From an uncultured Spirochaetales bacterium (GTDB taxonomy: Bacteria > UBP6 > UBA1177), in contig CACYHH010000002.1 in the NCBI GenBank assembly GCA_902774115.1, forward strand, positions 310,001-374,000: a DNA stretch of 64,000 nt, read 5' to 3'. A model generated the notes under the pieces. It was not told the origin of the DNA. It made no database searches and saw only the letters and a list, made by a program, of their open reading frames with translations. A program made the translations under genes and the position numbers. This document shows, one piece after another, positions 7,996-16,080 of this stretch (its first letter is position 1; each line of letters begins with the position of its first letter).

Positions 7996-8764
7996 AGAGA
8001 ATTCTCCTGTAAATTACCTCATCTTTTTCAGAAAAGACGTTGAATACGATTTTCATTCCGTCTCCGCTCTGTTCTTTCCATTTGCGCACGGTGTCAACGG
8101 CAATTTCCGCCGCTCTATCGGCAGGAAAGCGGAATACGCCGGTTGAGATACAGCAGAATGCGATAGAAACACAGCCGTTTGCTTTCGCAATATCAAGGCA
8201 GCTTTTGTAGCAAGAAGCGAGCAGATCGCGGTCAGTTGCGGTAAGTTCTCCTCTGACGATAGGGCCCACGGTATGGATCACGTATTTGCTCGGGAGATTG
8301 AATGCAGGCGTGATTTTTGCCTGACCTGCAGGCTCTTCGTGTCCCTGTTTTTGCATGATATCCGCACACACAGCACGAAGCTGGATCCCTGCAAATGTAT
8401 GTATGCAGTTATCGATGCACAAATGGCACGGCTGCCAGCAACCGGTCATTCCGCTGTTAGCCGCATTCACGATGGCATCCACTTTGAGAGTCGTTATATC
8501 GCCGCGCCACAAATAAAGTTCGTTGTCGGCAGAGTGCAGATCCGCAATATCCGTGATTACGTGCGAGCGGTTTTCTTCCTGAAGATATTCATCTTGTATT
8601 TTCAAAAATTCATCGCTTGCGGGAAGCGGCGGCCTGACATTCACTAAAGAGCGTAAAAGATCTTTCTGCTCATCATCAGTCTGCGGAATTTCAATCTCTT
8701 CATACTGCGGATTTTCTTTAAGAAGATATTTTATCAGAAATTCTCTTCGTTCTCTTTGTGTCAT
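7982..8764 (-). CDS. Macrodomain protein-ADP-ribose hydrolase (SirTM-linked type)
   Basis: A 260-residue macrodomain enzyme. Residues ~1-75 form a helical extension; the macrodomain follows with LYLWRGDITTLKVDAIVNAANSGMTGC and KYVIHTVGP. Around CWQPCHLCIDNCIHTFAG it has the Cys/His cluster of the zinc-dependent macrodomains that accompany SirTM sirtuins and reverse their modification. CCISTGVFRFP is the phosphate loop. The ATG at 8764 has GGAGGG directly upstream. An in-frame ATG four codons earlier lies on that ribosome site itself. With the overlapping sirtuin it forms a write/erase ADP-ribosylation pair. Confidence 0.87.
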   Translation of the reverse strand: MTQRERREFLIKYLLKENPQYEEIEIPQTDDEQKDLLRSLVNVRPPLPASDEFLKIQDEYLQEENRSHVITDIADLHSADNELYLWRGDITTLKVDAIVNAANSGMTGCWQPCHLCIDNCIHTFAGIQLRAVCADIMQKQGHEEPAGQAKITPAFNLPSKYVIHTVGPIVRGELTATDRDLLASCYKSCLDIAKANGCVSIAFCCISTGVFRFPADRAAEIAVDTVRKWKEQSGDGMKIVFNVFSEKDEVIYRRILYGRD

Positions 8765-8780
8765 GCCGCCCTCCAAAAAA

Positions 8781-9410
8781 CTATTCCCTTACAAGAGAAA
8801 TTCTCTTCTGTATATTATTTCCTTTTGTGATTTCTTCAATAAGTGCAGCAGCGTAGTCGGCATAGCTGATGATGCTTTCGCCTTTCGAGTTAAGAGTGAG
8901 TTCCTCTCCGCCCCAGATCCATTTTCCGGTTTTAGGTGCGTCAGCCTGGAAATCTCCGGCAGGGCTGATGTATGTCCATTTGACATCGTTTCTCTTTCTC
9001 AAATCTGCCAGAGCAGCCGCCATTGCACATGCAAGCGGTTTGAAGATGTCTGGAAAATCCGGAGTTTCGGAAACGGTCATGGTGTGTTCCTTGTTTACAT
9101 AAAGGCTTCCTGCGCCGCCTACAACGACAAGGCGTGTTTCGGTTCCGGAAAGCAGATCGCAAAGGTGAGAAAGCGATTTTCCGTGGTTCGGAAGCTCGGC
9201 TTCTACCCATGCGCCGAAAGCGTCAACGACAGCATCGAAACCGGCGAGATCATTTTTTGTGAGCGCGAAAATGTCCTTCTGAACAAAATTTTTTGCCGCG
9301 CTTTTGTTCTCCTTGCGGGCGAATCCCGTAACATCCATACCTGCCGCAAGTGCTTCCGCGACAACAAGTTTTCCGACTTTTCCGTTCGAGCAAATAACTG
9401 CAACTTTCAT
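8781..9410 (-). CDS. NAD(P)-binding NmrA/YwnB-like oxidoreductase
   Basis: A 209-residue Rossmann-fold protein. It has an N-terminal dinucleotide site (VAVICSNGKVGKLVVAEALAAG), an ARKE segment after strand 2, and VDAFGAW, LVVVGGAGSLYV and WTYISPAGDF, the order seen in atypical SDR proteins of the NmrA/YwnB group. The classical Tyr-Lys pair is not evident, so it may be a redox sensor or reductase. The ATG at 9410 follows GGAGG; an ATG four codons earlier has no site. It is the first gene of a tight minus-strand run into the macrodomain gene (16-base gap), and is divergent from the alcohol dehydrogenase. Confidence 0.8.
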   Translation of the reverse strand: MKVAVICSNGKVGKLVVAEALAAGMDVTGFARKENKSAAKNFVQKDIFALTKNDLAGFDAVVDAFGAWVEAELPNHGKSLSHLCDLLSGTETRLVVVGGAGSLYVNKEHTMTVSETPDFPDIFKPLACAMAAALADLRKRNDVKWTYISPAGDFQADAPKTGKWIWGGEELTLNSKGESIISYADYAAALIEEITKGNNIQKRISLVRE

Positions 9411-9422
9411 AATTTCCTCCAT

Positions 9423-9644
9423 TCAAAAATTAAAAAAAACTTCGGCAAAGAATCGTTGTTCTTTGTCAATTACAACTGTGCAAATATAAACGCTTTTGAT
9501 GTAATGTAAATGGAACATCGTTGTTTTCTTTGATGTTTTTTTAAATATTGCTGAAATTGTTAAAGAAAAACTATCCGGAAGATCTTTCACATTTGTTCAA
9601 GATGACGATTTGCTGGCGTGCTGTCCGTTCTCCTGTAAAAAACC
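9423..9644. other. AT-rich divergent intergenic region
   Basis: About 220 bases between the NAD(P)-binding gene and the three-operator promoter of the alcohol dehydrogenase. It must carry the minus-strand promoter, but I see only a TTGACA-like hexamer without a clear -10. No ORF or RNA structure stands out. Confidence 0.4.
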
Positions 9645-9707
9645 TGACACGATGTCAAAATAAAAAATTGACACAGTGTCATTTTTATTTATTCTGACGC
9701 TGTGACG
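9645..9707 (+). promoter_or_regulatory. Regulon promoter B: three operators before the alcohol dehydrogenase
   Basis: TGACACGATGTCA at 9645-9657, TGACACAGTGTCA at 9669-9681 and a degenerate TGACGCTGTGACG at 9695-9707 are spaced 24 and 26 bp. TTGACA (9668-9673) is the -35 and TATTCT (9690-9695) the -10, 16 bp apart. The second palindrome covers the -35 and the third begins on the last base of the -10. A GTTCGTTTTAACT leader follows at 9715. Confidence 0.85.
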
Positions 9708-9741
9708 TGATAATGTTCGTTTTAACTAAAAGGAGGCTTTT

Positions 9742-10908
9742 ATGAACGGAAACTTTGTTTATTCAAACCCTACAAGGCTTTATTTCGGTGACAAATCTCT
9801 TGATTTCCTGAAAGACGAGCTTGCCAAATACGGCAGAAAAATCATGCTGAGTTACGGCGGCGGTTCTATCAAAAAGAACGGGATTTACGATGCTGTCATG
9901 GAAATTCTCAAAAGCTCAGGCAAGGAGGTTTTCGAGGACCCCGGTGTTATGCCGAATCCGACGGTCGAAAAGCTGCTCGAAGGGTGCAGGATCGCACGCG
10001 AAAACGATGTCGATTTCATTCTTGCGGTAGGCGGCGGCTCTGTTGTTGACTATGCGAAAGGCGTTGCTGTATCGGCCTGGTATGACGGCGACCCGTGGGA
10101 AAAATACTATCTTAAAATGGAAAATCCGGCAAACAGGATCCTTCCTCTGGGATGCGTTCTTACGATGGTCGGAACAGGGAGCGAAATGAACGGCGGATCG
10201 GTCATCACGAACCACGAGCAGAAACTCAAAATCGGCCATGTTTTCGGCGAGGAACTCTACCCGAAATTCGCGATTTTAAACCCGAAATACACTTTCTCGA
10301 TCCCGAAAAAGCAGATGATCGCCGGATTTTTCGATATAATGTCGCACATAATGGAGCAGTATTTCTCTGGCGACGACGACAACACTTCCGACTATATCGC
10401 AGAAGGTCTCATGCGCTCGCTCATCCACTCATCACGCATCGCTGTCAAAAATCCCGAGGATTACGAGGCGAGAAGCAACATCATGTGGATCGCGACATGG
10501 GCACTCAACACCCTCATCGGAAAAGGAAAACCGCAGGACTGGATGGTCCACATGATCGGCCAATCGATAGGAGCTTTCACCGATGCGACTCACGGAATGA
10601 CTCTTTCGGGCGTGTCGCTTCCTTACTACCGCGTTTCCATGAAAGACGCGCCGTGGAAATTCGCCCGTTTCGCAAAAAATGTCTGGGACGTTGACTGCGC
10701 AGGCAAAAGCGAGGAGAAAATCGCGGAAGAAGGACTTCAGGCGATGGAAAACTGGATGAAAGAACTAGGCCTTTGCCTTCATATTGCGGAACTCGGCGTT
10801 ACGGAAGAGATGTTTGAAGGGATCGCGAAAGGGACTTTCCTCATCAATTCAGGCTATCACAAGTTCACGAAAGATGAAATCGTTCAGATTCTGAAAGAAA
10901 GTATGTGA
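9742..10908 (+). CDS. Iron-containing alcohol dehydrogenase (BDH/YqhD-like)
   Basis: A 388-residue group III (Fe-dependent) alcohol dehydrogenase. NADP/NAD-binding sits in LAVGGGSVVDYAKGVA (about residues 93-108). Substrate/metal motifs are TMVGTGSEMNGGSVITN, GFFDIMSHIMEQYF (Asp and His metal ligands) and HMIGQSIGAFTDATHGMTLS (further His ligands). Length and motifs match butanol dehydrogenase/YqhD enzymes, cytoplasmic and usually reducing aldehydes to alcohols with NADPH. The start follows AAGGAGG. As the first gene behind promoter B, with exported redox proteins sharing the operator, it is plausibly an aldehyde-detoxifying enzyme (inference). Confidence 0.9.
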   Translation: MNGNFVYSNPTRLYFGDKSLDFLKDELAKYGRKIMLSYGGGSIKKNGIYDAVMEILKSSGKEVFEDPGVMPNPTVEKLLEGCRIARENDVDFILAVGGGSVVDYAKGVAVSAWYDGDPWEKYYLKMENPANRILPLGCVLTMVGTGSEMNGGSVITNHEQKLKIGHVFGEELYPKFAILNPKYTFSIPKKQMIAGFFDIMSHIMEQYFSGDDDNTSDYIAEGLMRSLIHSSRIAVKNPEDYEARSNIMWIATWALNTLIGKGKPQDWMVHMIGQSIGAFTDATHGMTLSGVSLPYYRVSMKDAPWKFARFAKNVWDVDCAGKSEEKIAEEGLQAMENWMKELGLCLHIAELGVTEEMFEGIAKGTFLINSGYHKFTKDEIVQILKESM

Positions 10909-10942
10909 TAAATCGGAAGAGTGTTCGTTCATGGAGGATTTT

Positions 10943-12355
10943 ATGAAAAAACTCGTTTTTATGCTGATTTTTCTTGTATTTGCTCTTCAGTCAAACGCTA
11001 AAGAAATTCCTGCTCCGCCTAAGGATTTTGTTCTTATCAAGGGCGGGACTTTTATGATGGGAAGCCCTGAAAACGAGGACTGGAGAAGCAACGACGAGAC
11101 GCAGCATAAAGTTACGGTTGCCTCTTTTTACATGGCGAAATACGAGGTGACCCAGAAACTTTGGCGCGAGGTTACAGGGAAGAATCCCTCATCTTTTACG
11201 GGCGACAATCTGCCGGTTGAAAATGTGACATGGCTTGAAGCTGTGGAGTTCTGCAACGCTCTTTCAAAGCGGGAGGGAAAAACTCCGGCGTATTCGGTTA
11301 AAGACGGAGGCCAAACTATTGTCTGGGACCGCAGTGCCGACGGTTACCGTCTTCCGACCGAAGCGGAATGGGAGTATGCTGCCCGCGCAGGAACAAAAAC
11401 CCCGTTTTATTCGAAAAAAGTGCCGGGAGCAGACGATGTGAATTTTTACGGGCATTATCCCTACCAGATCGAACAGAATTATTTCAACGATGAGGTTCTG
11501 GAGACAAAACCGGGTGTTTACCGCGGAAAAACGCTTGCTGTCGGAAGTTTTTCACCTAATCCGAACGGACTTTACGACATTTACGGGAACGTCGGTGAAT
11601 GGTGCTTCGACTATTACGGTTCTTACGGGGTTTCGACAGGCTCAACCACCGTGGAAAATCCGTATGGTACTGCAAGCGGAACACGCAGGGTATACCGCGG
11701 CGGAGGCTGGAACGATTTCGGCAAAAATCTCCGAAGTGCCTATCGTGCGGCAATGCAGCAGTCAAGCCGCGCATACAATGTCGGGCTGCGTCTTGTTTTA
11801 AACGCCGGGAACTCCGTTAAGGGCACCATCACAACGCATGAAGAGGCTCTCACGAAAACCGCAAATGGTAAAACTCTTGTTGTTTTCTATTCATGGAGTG
11901 GAAACACACGCGGCGTTGCAAAGGAAATCGAGCGTCAGACAGGCTTTGACACAATCGAACTGAAAATGGAAAAACCTTATTCGACAAGTTACAACGAGGT
12001 TCTGAACGAAGCCCAGCGCGACCAGCACACGCAGTCCCGTCCAGCGCTCAAAACGAAGATCGACGGCAAAAAATGGGCTGAATACGACACGATTATCATA
12101 GGTTACCCGAACTGGTGGGCAAGCATACCGATGCCGATAGCAACATTTCTTGAAAGTTACGATTTTTCGGGGAAAACGATAGTTCCATTCTGTTCTCATG
12201 GCGGCGGAAGGTTCGGCCAGAGTGTCACGGCTATAGCAAAACTTGCGCCGAAAGCCAGAATCGGGGAAGGACTTTCCGTGCATTATTCCGGCGGAAGCAG
12301 CCTCCCGAAAGATGTTGAAAAGTGGCTTGAGAAGAACGGTGTGAAAAGGAAATAA
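10943..12355 (+). CDS. Exported SUMF1/FGE-like domain fused to flavodoxin
   Basis: A 470-residue fusion with a signal peptide (MKKLVFMLIFLVFALQSNAK). Residues ~25-285 are a formylglycine-generating-enzyme-like (SUMF1) domain: FVLIKGGTFMMGSPE, YEVTQKLW, LPVENVTWLEAVEFCNALS, YRLPTEAEWEYAARAG, GLYDIYGNVGEWC and RRVYRGGGWN. Residues ~310-470 are a Flavodoxin_4 domain: LVVFYSWSGNTRGVAKEIE, YPNWWASIPMPIATFLESYDFSGK, FCSHGGGRFG. Both halves look complete. The paired active-site Cys of true FGE is not evident, so sulfatase maturation is doubtful. GGAGG precedes the ATG at 10943; the ATG at 10931 overlaps the ribosome site. The gene lies 34 bases after the alcohol dehydrogenase. Confidence 0.85.
   Translation: MKKLVFMLIFLVFALQSNAKEIPAPPKDFVLIKGGTFMMGSPENEDWRSNDETQHKVTVASFYMAKYEVTQKLWREVTGKNPSSFTGDNLPVENVTWLEAVEFCNALSKREGKTPAYSVKDGGQTIVWDRSADGYRLPTEAEWEYAARAGTKTPFYSKKVPGADDVNFYGHYPYQIEQNYFNDEVLETKPGVYRGKTLAVGSFSPNPNGLYDIYGNVGEWCFDYYGSYGVSTGSTTVENPYGTASGTRRVYRGGGWNDFGKNLRSAYRAAMQQSSRAYNVGLRLVLNAGNSVKGTITTHEEALTKTANGKTLVVFYSWSGNTRGVAKEIERQTGFDTIELKMEKPYSTSYNEVLNEAQRDQHTQSRPALKTKIDGKKWAEYDTIIIGYPNWWASIPMPIATFLESYDFSGKTIVPFCSHGGGRFGQSVTAIAKLAPKARIGEGLSVHYSGGSSLPKDVEKWLEKNGVKRK
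11630..11650. repeat. REP-like 21-mer inside the SUMF1-flavodoxin gene (copy 1)
   Basis: GTTTCGACAGGCTCAAC followed by CACC occurs here inside the coding region and, with one mismatch, at 22691-22711 inside the type III methyltransferase gene. Both copies are in the same frame and encode VSTGSTT. Similar TTTCGACAGGCTCA words are dispersed repeats in various bacterial genomes (recollection). Confidence 0.6.
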
Positions 12356-12386
12356 TGTTCGTTTAATTTAAGGTATGGTGTTAGCG

Positions 12387-13805
12387 ATGAAAAGAATAAA
12401 AACAGTTGTAAATATTCTGATGACACTGCTTCTGATGGTCGTGATGGCTTATCACTATACCGGTCCGATGTGGCATGAAATAACGGGAACGGCGATGTTC
12501 GTCCTTTTTATCGTCCACAATGCACTGAATTACAGGTGGTATAAGTCGCTTGCAAAAGGCCGGTACAATGCGGCGCGGGTCTTCATGCTGGTCACTAACT
12601 GTCTGCTTATTGCCGATATCCTGCTGCTCATGCTTTCGGGAATAAGCATGTCTTTCTATGTTTTCAAATTTCTTCCCGATTCCGTTTCGATCCCTTCGGC
12701 GAGAAGCATCCATTTGATCGCATCTTATGCAGGATTTCTTCTGATAAGTTTCCACATCGGCCTGCATATACGTGGTGTGTTTGGGAAAATATGTAATAAA
12801 ATCAAGCTGTTTTCTGAAAAACAAAAGGGACTCGGCTTTATCCGGGTTTTGTTCGTTTTGTCGGTTGCTGCGGCGTGTTTCTACGGGGTATATGCTCTGA
12901 AGGAGAGAAATTTCTGGGGATATATTTCAGGCAGCTCGATGTTCGCTTTTTTTGATTATGAGGAGCTGCCGCTCTGGTTTTTCCTCGATTATGCAGCGAT
13001 CATGTTTCTTTTTGTTATGTCTGCGTTTTTATTGCAGAAACTGTTTGCGATCGGATTGAAAACAATAGCAGGAAACGCGGTCCGGAACATCACGGAACAC
13101 AAAATGCGCTATTCAGTTATTTCTGGAATTCTGGTGCTTGTTGCAGTGCTTTTTGCGATTTTCGGAGTTTCTTATATCAGAAGGCATTTCCAGCCGGTGA
13201 ATGTAGACCGCGCCGAGGCGACTCGTACTGAAAGGATAGACATGAAAGGAAAGAAAGGGATCATCGTTTACTTCACAAGAGTAGGGAACACAGCCTTTGC
13301 GGACGATGTCGATGCCGTTTCAAGCGCATCTCTTATGACCGACGGTGCAAATCTCGTCGGAAACAGCGAACTTCTCTCTGAAATGTTAGCAAATGCAACA
13401 GGTTATCCTGTATACGCAATAAAAACGAAAGACAAATACTCATCAAGCTATTCCGGCACAGTCAGCGAAGCAGGGCAGGAGTTCAGAGGGGAAAGAAGTG
13501 TCGAACTGGAGAACGATGTGCCCGAACTTTTGGAATATGACACCGTTATTCTGGTCTATCCGCTCTGGTGGTGGACGCTTCCGATGCCTGTGCAGAAATT
13601 TCTGACTGAAAACAAACTTGAGGGCAAAACGCTTTATTCTTTGGTCACTCACGGCGGCAGCGGCTTCGGCTCAGCCATTCAGGATACTGCAAAATTTACT
13701 GCGGCGAAGGTCAGTCCTGATGCACTAGCAGTCTATGACGACGAGGTGACGGCTGCGCTCCCGAAGGTTAAGCTATGGCTGGAAAAAATTGCGGCAGATA
13801 AGTAG
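12387..13805 (+). CDS. DUF4405 membrane domain fused to flavodoxin
   Basis: A 472-residue membrane protein. Residues ~1-265 hold about seven hydrophobic segments; the first ~140 match DUF4405, a haem-cytochrome-like membrane domain with conserved His (MAYHYTGPMWHEITGTAMFVLFIVHNALNYRWY, SFHIGLHIRG). After the last segment (RYSVISGILVLVAVLFAIFG) a Flavodoxin_4 domain starts at KGIIVYFTRVGNTAF, with YPLWWWTLPMPVQKFL and VTHGGSGFGSA. Fusing a possible b-type cytochrome to an FMN domain suggests electron transfer across or at the membrane. Start choice is uncertain: the ATG at 12387 fits AAGG spacing better than 12375. It is likely cotranscribed with the two genes before it. Confidence 0.82.
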   Translation: MKRIKTVVNILMTLLLMVVMAYHYTGPMWHEITGTAMFVLFIVHNALNYRWYKSLAKGRYNAARVFMLVTNCLLIADILLLMLSGISMSFYVFKFLPDSVSIPSARSIHLIASYAGFLLISFHIGLHIRGVFGKICNKIKLFSEKQKGLGFIRVLFVLSVAAACFYGVYALKERNFWGYISGSSMFAFFDYEELPLWFFLDYAAIMFLFVMSAFLLQKLFAIGLKTIAGNAVRNITEHKMRYSVISGILVLVAVLFAIFGVSYIRRHFQPVNVDRAEATRTERIDMKGKKGIIVYFTRVGNTAFADDVDAVSSASLMTDGANLVGNSELLSEMLANATGYPVYAIKTKDKYSSSYSGTVSEAGQEFRGERSVELENDVPELLEYDTVILVYPLWWWTLPMPVQKFLTENKLEGKTLYSLVTHGGSGFGSAIQDTAKFTAAKVSPDALAVYDDEVTAALPKVKLWLEKIAADK

Positions 13806-13840
13806 TATGGGGATGGAATAATCTTTGTTTGACTACAAAA

Positions 13841-13903
13841 TATGAAACTTAAGAAAAAAAACAGGTACTTATGCCGCAAATGGGCGAAGTGAGTTTGAAA
13901 TAG
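13841..13903 (+). pseudogene. Remnant of an MBL-fold hydrolase gene (5' and 3' ends only)
   Basis: This short stretch matches both ends of the MBL-fold gene at 14871. AATATGAAACTTAAG resembles that gene's start, and 13862-13903 encodes QVLMPQMGEVSLK then TAG, against QVLMPQMGEVTYLE at the intact C-terminus. At DNA level 13862-13892 is nearly identical to 15909-15939. Everything between the two ends is gone, so a second copy was internally deleted. Confidence 0.75.
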
Positions 13904-13940
13904 TTGAGTGAAATTTGCCACCAAATTTATGGGAAAATTA

Positions 13941-13968
13941 TTGCCAAAATATGATTCCAAATTATAAT
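13941..13968 (+). promoter_or_regulatory. Promoter of the Phd/RelE-type pair
   Basis: TTGCCA (13941-13946) and TATAAT (13963-13968) with a 16-bp spacer, 34 bases upstream of the antitoxin ATG. Confidence 0.6.
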
Positions 13969-14002
13969 GACTGCGCTTTGTTGTTTTCAAAAGAGGTGAA
14001 AA

Positions 14003-14263
14003 ATGCCTAACATCAAACCCGTTTCCGACCTGAAAAATTATACCGCAGTTATAAGTCAGCTTAGTTACGGAAACAGAATTTATCTCACGAGAAACGGTCA
14101 GGGGACATGCGCTCTGATTGACATGAAGGAACTCGACGATCTTGACAGACAGAAAGCATTGCTTCAGCTAATGACGCGTCTGAACGATTCCAAAAGATCA
14201 GTTCATGAAGATGGAATGGTGTCGCTTGAAGACCTTGAAGCCGAACTCGGAATCCGCCAATGA
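14003..14263 (+). CDS. Phd/YefM-type antitoxin
   Basis: An 86-residue antitoxin-like protein. The N-terminus (NIKPVSDLKNYTAVISQLSYGNRIYLTRNGQGTCALIDMKELDDLDR) has the Phd/YefM DNA-binding fold pattern, with the R-LTRNG-G strand turn. The C-terminal ~30 residues are acidic and would wrap the toxin. AGAGGTG precedes the start. The stop codon overlaps the toxin ATG (ATGA, 14260-14263), so translation is coupled. The protein normally represses its own promoter. Confidence 0.85.
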   Translation: MPNIKPVSDLKNYTAVISQLSYGNRIYLTRNGQGTCALIDMKELDDLDRQKALLQLMTRLNDSKRSVHEDGMVSLEDLEAELGIRQ

Positions 14264-14601
14264 AATATAAAGTGGAATTTTCGCAGATTGTCCGTCGGAA
14301 AATGAAGGATCTAAAACTTTATCTGACAGAGCAGTTCGGGGCGGAAACTGCCACAAAAAGTCTGAAACTCATTCTCGAAGCCGCGACAAGTCTTGCAGAT
14401 TTTCCGCTGAAAGGGGAGAGTCTCGCCGCACTTTTCGATATTGAGACCGATTTCAGAACTCTTTATGTGAAGCACAATTATCTGTTTTATTACATCGAAG
14501 GCGAAAGAATCATAATATCCGAAATGTTTGACGAAAGAGAGGATTTTATGTTCAGACTTTTCGGGATGAGAACGGCATCGTCCGACGAAAACGGATTGTA
14601 A
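14260..14601 (+). CDS. RelE/ParE-family toxin
   Basis: A 113-residue RelE/ParE superfamily protein: MKYKVEFSQIVRRKMKDLKLYLTEQFG, a central LADFPLKGESL, the strands FRTLYVKHNYLFYYIEGERIIISEMFDEREDF. This matches plasmid-stabilisation (RelE/StbE) toxins, which cleave mRNA on the ribosome or inhibit gyrase in the ParE branch; the sequence does not decide which. It overlaps the antitoxin gene by four bases. The pair sits between the DUF4405-flavodoxin gene and the MBL gene, interrupting the redox cluster. Confidence 0.82.
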   Translation: MKYKVEFSQIVRRKMKDLKLYLTEQFGAETATKSLKLILEAATSLADFPLKGESLAALFDIETDFRTLYVKHNYLFYYIEGERIIISEMFDEREDFMFRLFGMRTASSDENGL

Positions 14602-14689
14602 AAAACTGCACGACATACAGCGTCGTAGTGAAAGCCTGTTTACTACTCATCTTCTATCCAGTTTTTGGTTGCAGCTTGCGCTCGGGCAA

Positions 14690-14780
14690 AAGTTCCACGC
14701 CAAGGCGCCCCTGATGCAGGGGAGCTGCTGCAAGCGGCTGAGGGGTCGGATGTGTCACGCAGTGACGGAGAGGTCAGTGA
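14690..14780. repeat. Dispersed hairpin repeat (GTGTCACGCAGTGACGGAGAG type), copy 1
   Basis: A GC-rich intergenic block containing CCCCTGATGCAGGGG, a 5-bp-arm hairpin at 14708-14722, and TGTCACGCAGTGACGGAGAG near 14752-14771. The same modules recur at 26020-26072, 27490-27530 and 28310-28353. It precedes regulon promoter C. Confidence 0.7.
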
Positions 14781-14796
14781 GGTTTTTAATAAAAAA

Positions 14797-14836
14797 TTGA
14801 CACAGTGTCATTTTTATTTATTCTGACACGGTGTCG
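14797..14836 (+). promoter_or_regulatory. Regulon promoter C: two operators before the MBL-fold gene
   Basis: TGACACAGTGTCA (14798-14810) and TGACACGGTGTCG (14824-14836) are 26 bp apart. They overlap TTGACA (14797-14802) and TATTCT (14819-14824), which are separated by 16 bp. A GTTCGTTTTTATTTT leader follows at 14843. Confidence 0.85.
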
Positions 14837-14870
14837 GAATAAGTTCGTTTTTATTTTTTAACTGAAAAAT

Positions 14871-15953
14871 ATGAAAACTAAGAGAAAGCTGATAATGACT
14901 ATTTCGATAGTTCTCTCGGTTCTGCTTGTTGTCGGAATTGCAGGGACTTTGTTTTTGAATCAGGCGAGTTTCGGTCGTATTCCGCAGGGAAAACGCCTCG
15001 AGCGGATCATGCGGTCTCCTCATTATGACGGAAAACAATTCGTGAACGAAGTCAAAACTGTCACGATGACGGGCGACAAAAATATTTTTGACGTTTGGAG
15101 AGATTTTCTGTTCGGTGACAAGAGTCTTACTGCCCCCGATAAAGCAATGGATGTTGTCAGAACCGATTTGAAAAAACTGCCGCGTGACCGTGACTGGATC
15201 GTGTGGTTCGGCCATTCGTCGTATCTGATGAATCTGTCTGGAAAGACAATCCTCGTAGATCCGATTTTTTACAAAGCCTCTCCCGTGAGTTTCGTGAACA
15301 AAATGTTCAAAGGGACCGATGTCTATAAACCTGCCGATATGCCGGATATCGATTTTTTAGTGATCACTCACGACCACTGGGATCATCTTGATTATCAGGC
15401 CGTTACAGAGCTCGAACCCCGCGTGAAGCGTGTCGTGACGGCTCTCGGTGTGGGCGAAAATTTTGAATACTGGAAATATCCAGTTGAAAAACTAGTGGAA
15501 CTCGACTGGCGGGAATCGGCGGACTTTGGCAGCGGTTTTAGTGTGACTGCAACTCCTGCACGGCATTTTTCCGGCAGAGATCTGCACCAGAACAAGACGC
15601 TCTGGGCTTCGTTCGTGTTCAAAACTCCGAAGCGTACTGTATGGATCGGCGGCGACAGCGGTTATGGCCCGCACTTCGCGGAGATCGGCGAAAAATTTCA
15701 GGATATTGACCTCGCGATTCTTGAGAACGGTCAGTATAACAAAGACTGGGCTTTCATCCATACTATGCCGGAATTCTTGGGAAAAGAGATGATTGAGCTT
15801 GGTGCTGCCCGTTATATGACAGTTCATCATTCCCGTTTCTGCCTGAGCAGACATCCTTACGCTGAACCGCTTGAGAATGCCCGCCGCGCTGCGGAAGAAA
15901 GCGGCAAACAGGTACTTATGCCGCAAATGGGCGAAGTGACTTATTTGGAATAA
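14871..15953 (+). CDS. MBL-fold metallo-hydrolase (RomA/UlaG-like), membrane-anchored
   Basis: A 360-residue metallo-beta-lactamase-fold hydrolase. Residues ~8-30 form one hydrophobic segment, a signal anchor. The catalytic domain has WIVWFGHSSYLMNLSGKTILVDPIF, the metal motif THDHWDHLDY (HxHxDH form), the distal TPARHFSGRD, WIGGDSGYGPHF (bridging Asp) and a late His in TVHHSRF. This matches the RomA/NAPE-PLD/UlaG group, which cleaves phosphodiester or lactone bonds. The substrate is unknown. The gene stands alone behind promoter C. A ribosome site is not obvious (AACTGAAAAAT before the ATG). A deleted second copy lies at 13841. Confidence 0.87.
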   Translation: MKTKRKLIMTISIVLSVLLVVGIAGTLFLNQASFGRIPQGKRLERIMRSPHYDGKQFVNEVKTVTMTGDKNIFDVWRDFLFGDKSLTAPDKAMDVVRTDLKKLPRDRDWIVWFGHSSYLMNLSGKTILVDPIFYKASPVSFVNKMFKGTDVYKPADMPDIDFLVITHDHWDHLDYQAVTELEPRVKRVVTALGVGENFEYWKYPVEKLVELDWRESADFGSGFSVTATPARHFSGRDLHQNKTLWASFVFKTPKRTVWIGGDSGYGPHFAEIGEKFQDIDLAILENGQYNKDWAFIHTMPEFLGKEMIELGAARYMTVHHSRFCLSRHPYAEPLENARRAAEESGKQVLMPQMGEVTYLE

Positions 15954-15988
15954 AGGTGTCAGGATAGGTGCAGCGGTAGCGATTTAGC

Positions 15989-16016
15989 TTGCATCATCGT
16001 TGGTTTTTCCTATAAT
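15989..16016 (+). promoter_or_regulatory. Promoter of the ogt gene
   Basis: TTGCAT (15989-15994) and TATAAT (16011-16016) with a 16-bp spacer. A small CGCTTTTTGTAGCG hairpin follows in the leader at 16020-16033. Confidence 0.55.
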
Positions 16017-16080
16017 TTTTCGCTTTTTGTAGCGCAGAGTGGTTGCTGCAGCCAACTATACTTTCGACTGGTAGACAAAT

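Noticed and set aside
10943-12355. The SUMF1 domain as a true sulfatase-activating enzyme
   Set aside because: The active-site Cys pair is not evident and no sulfatase gene is in the window.
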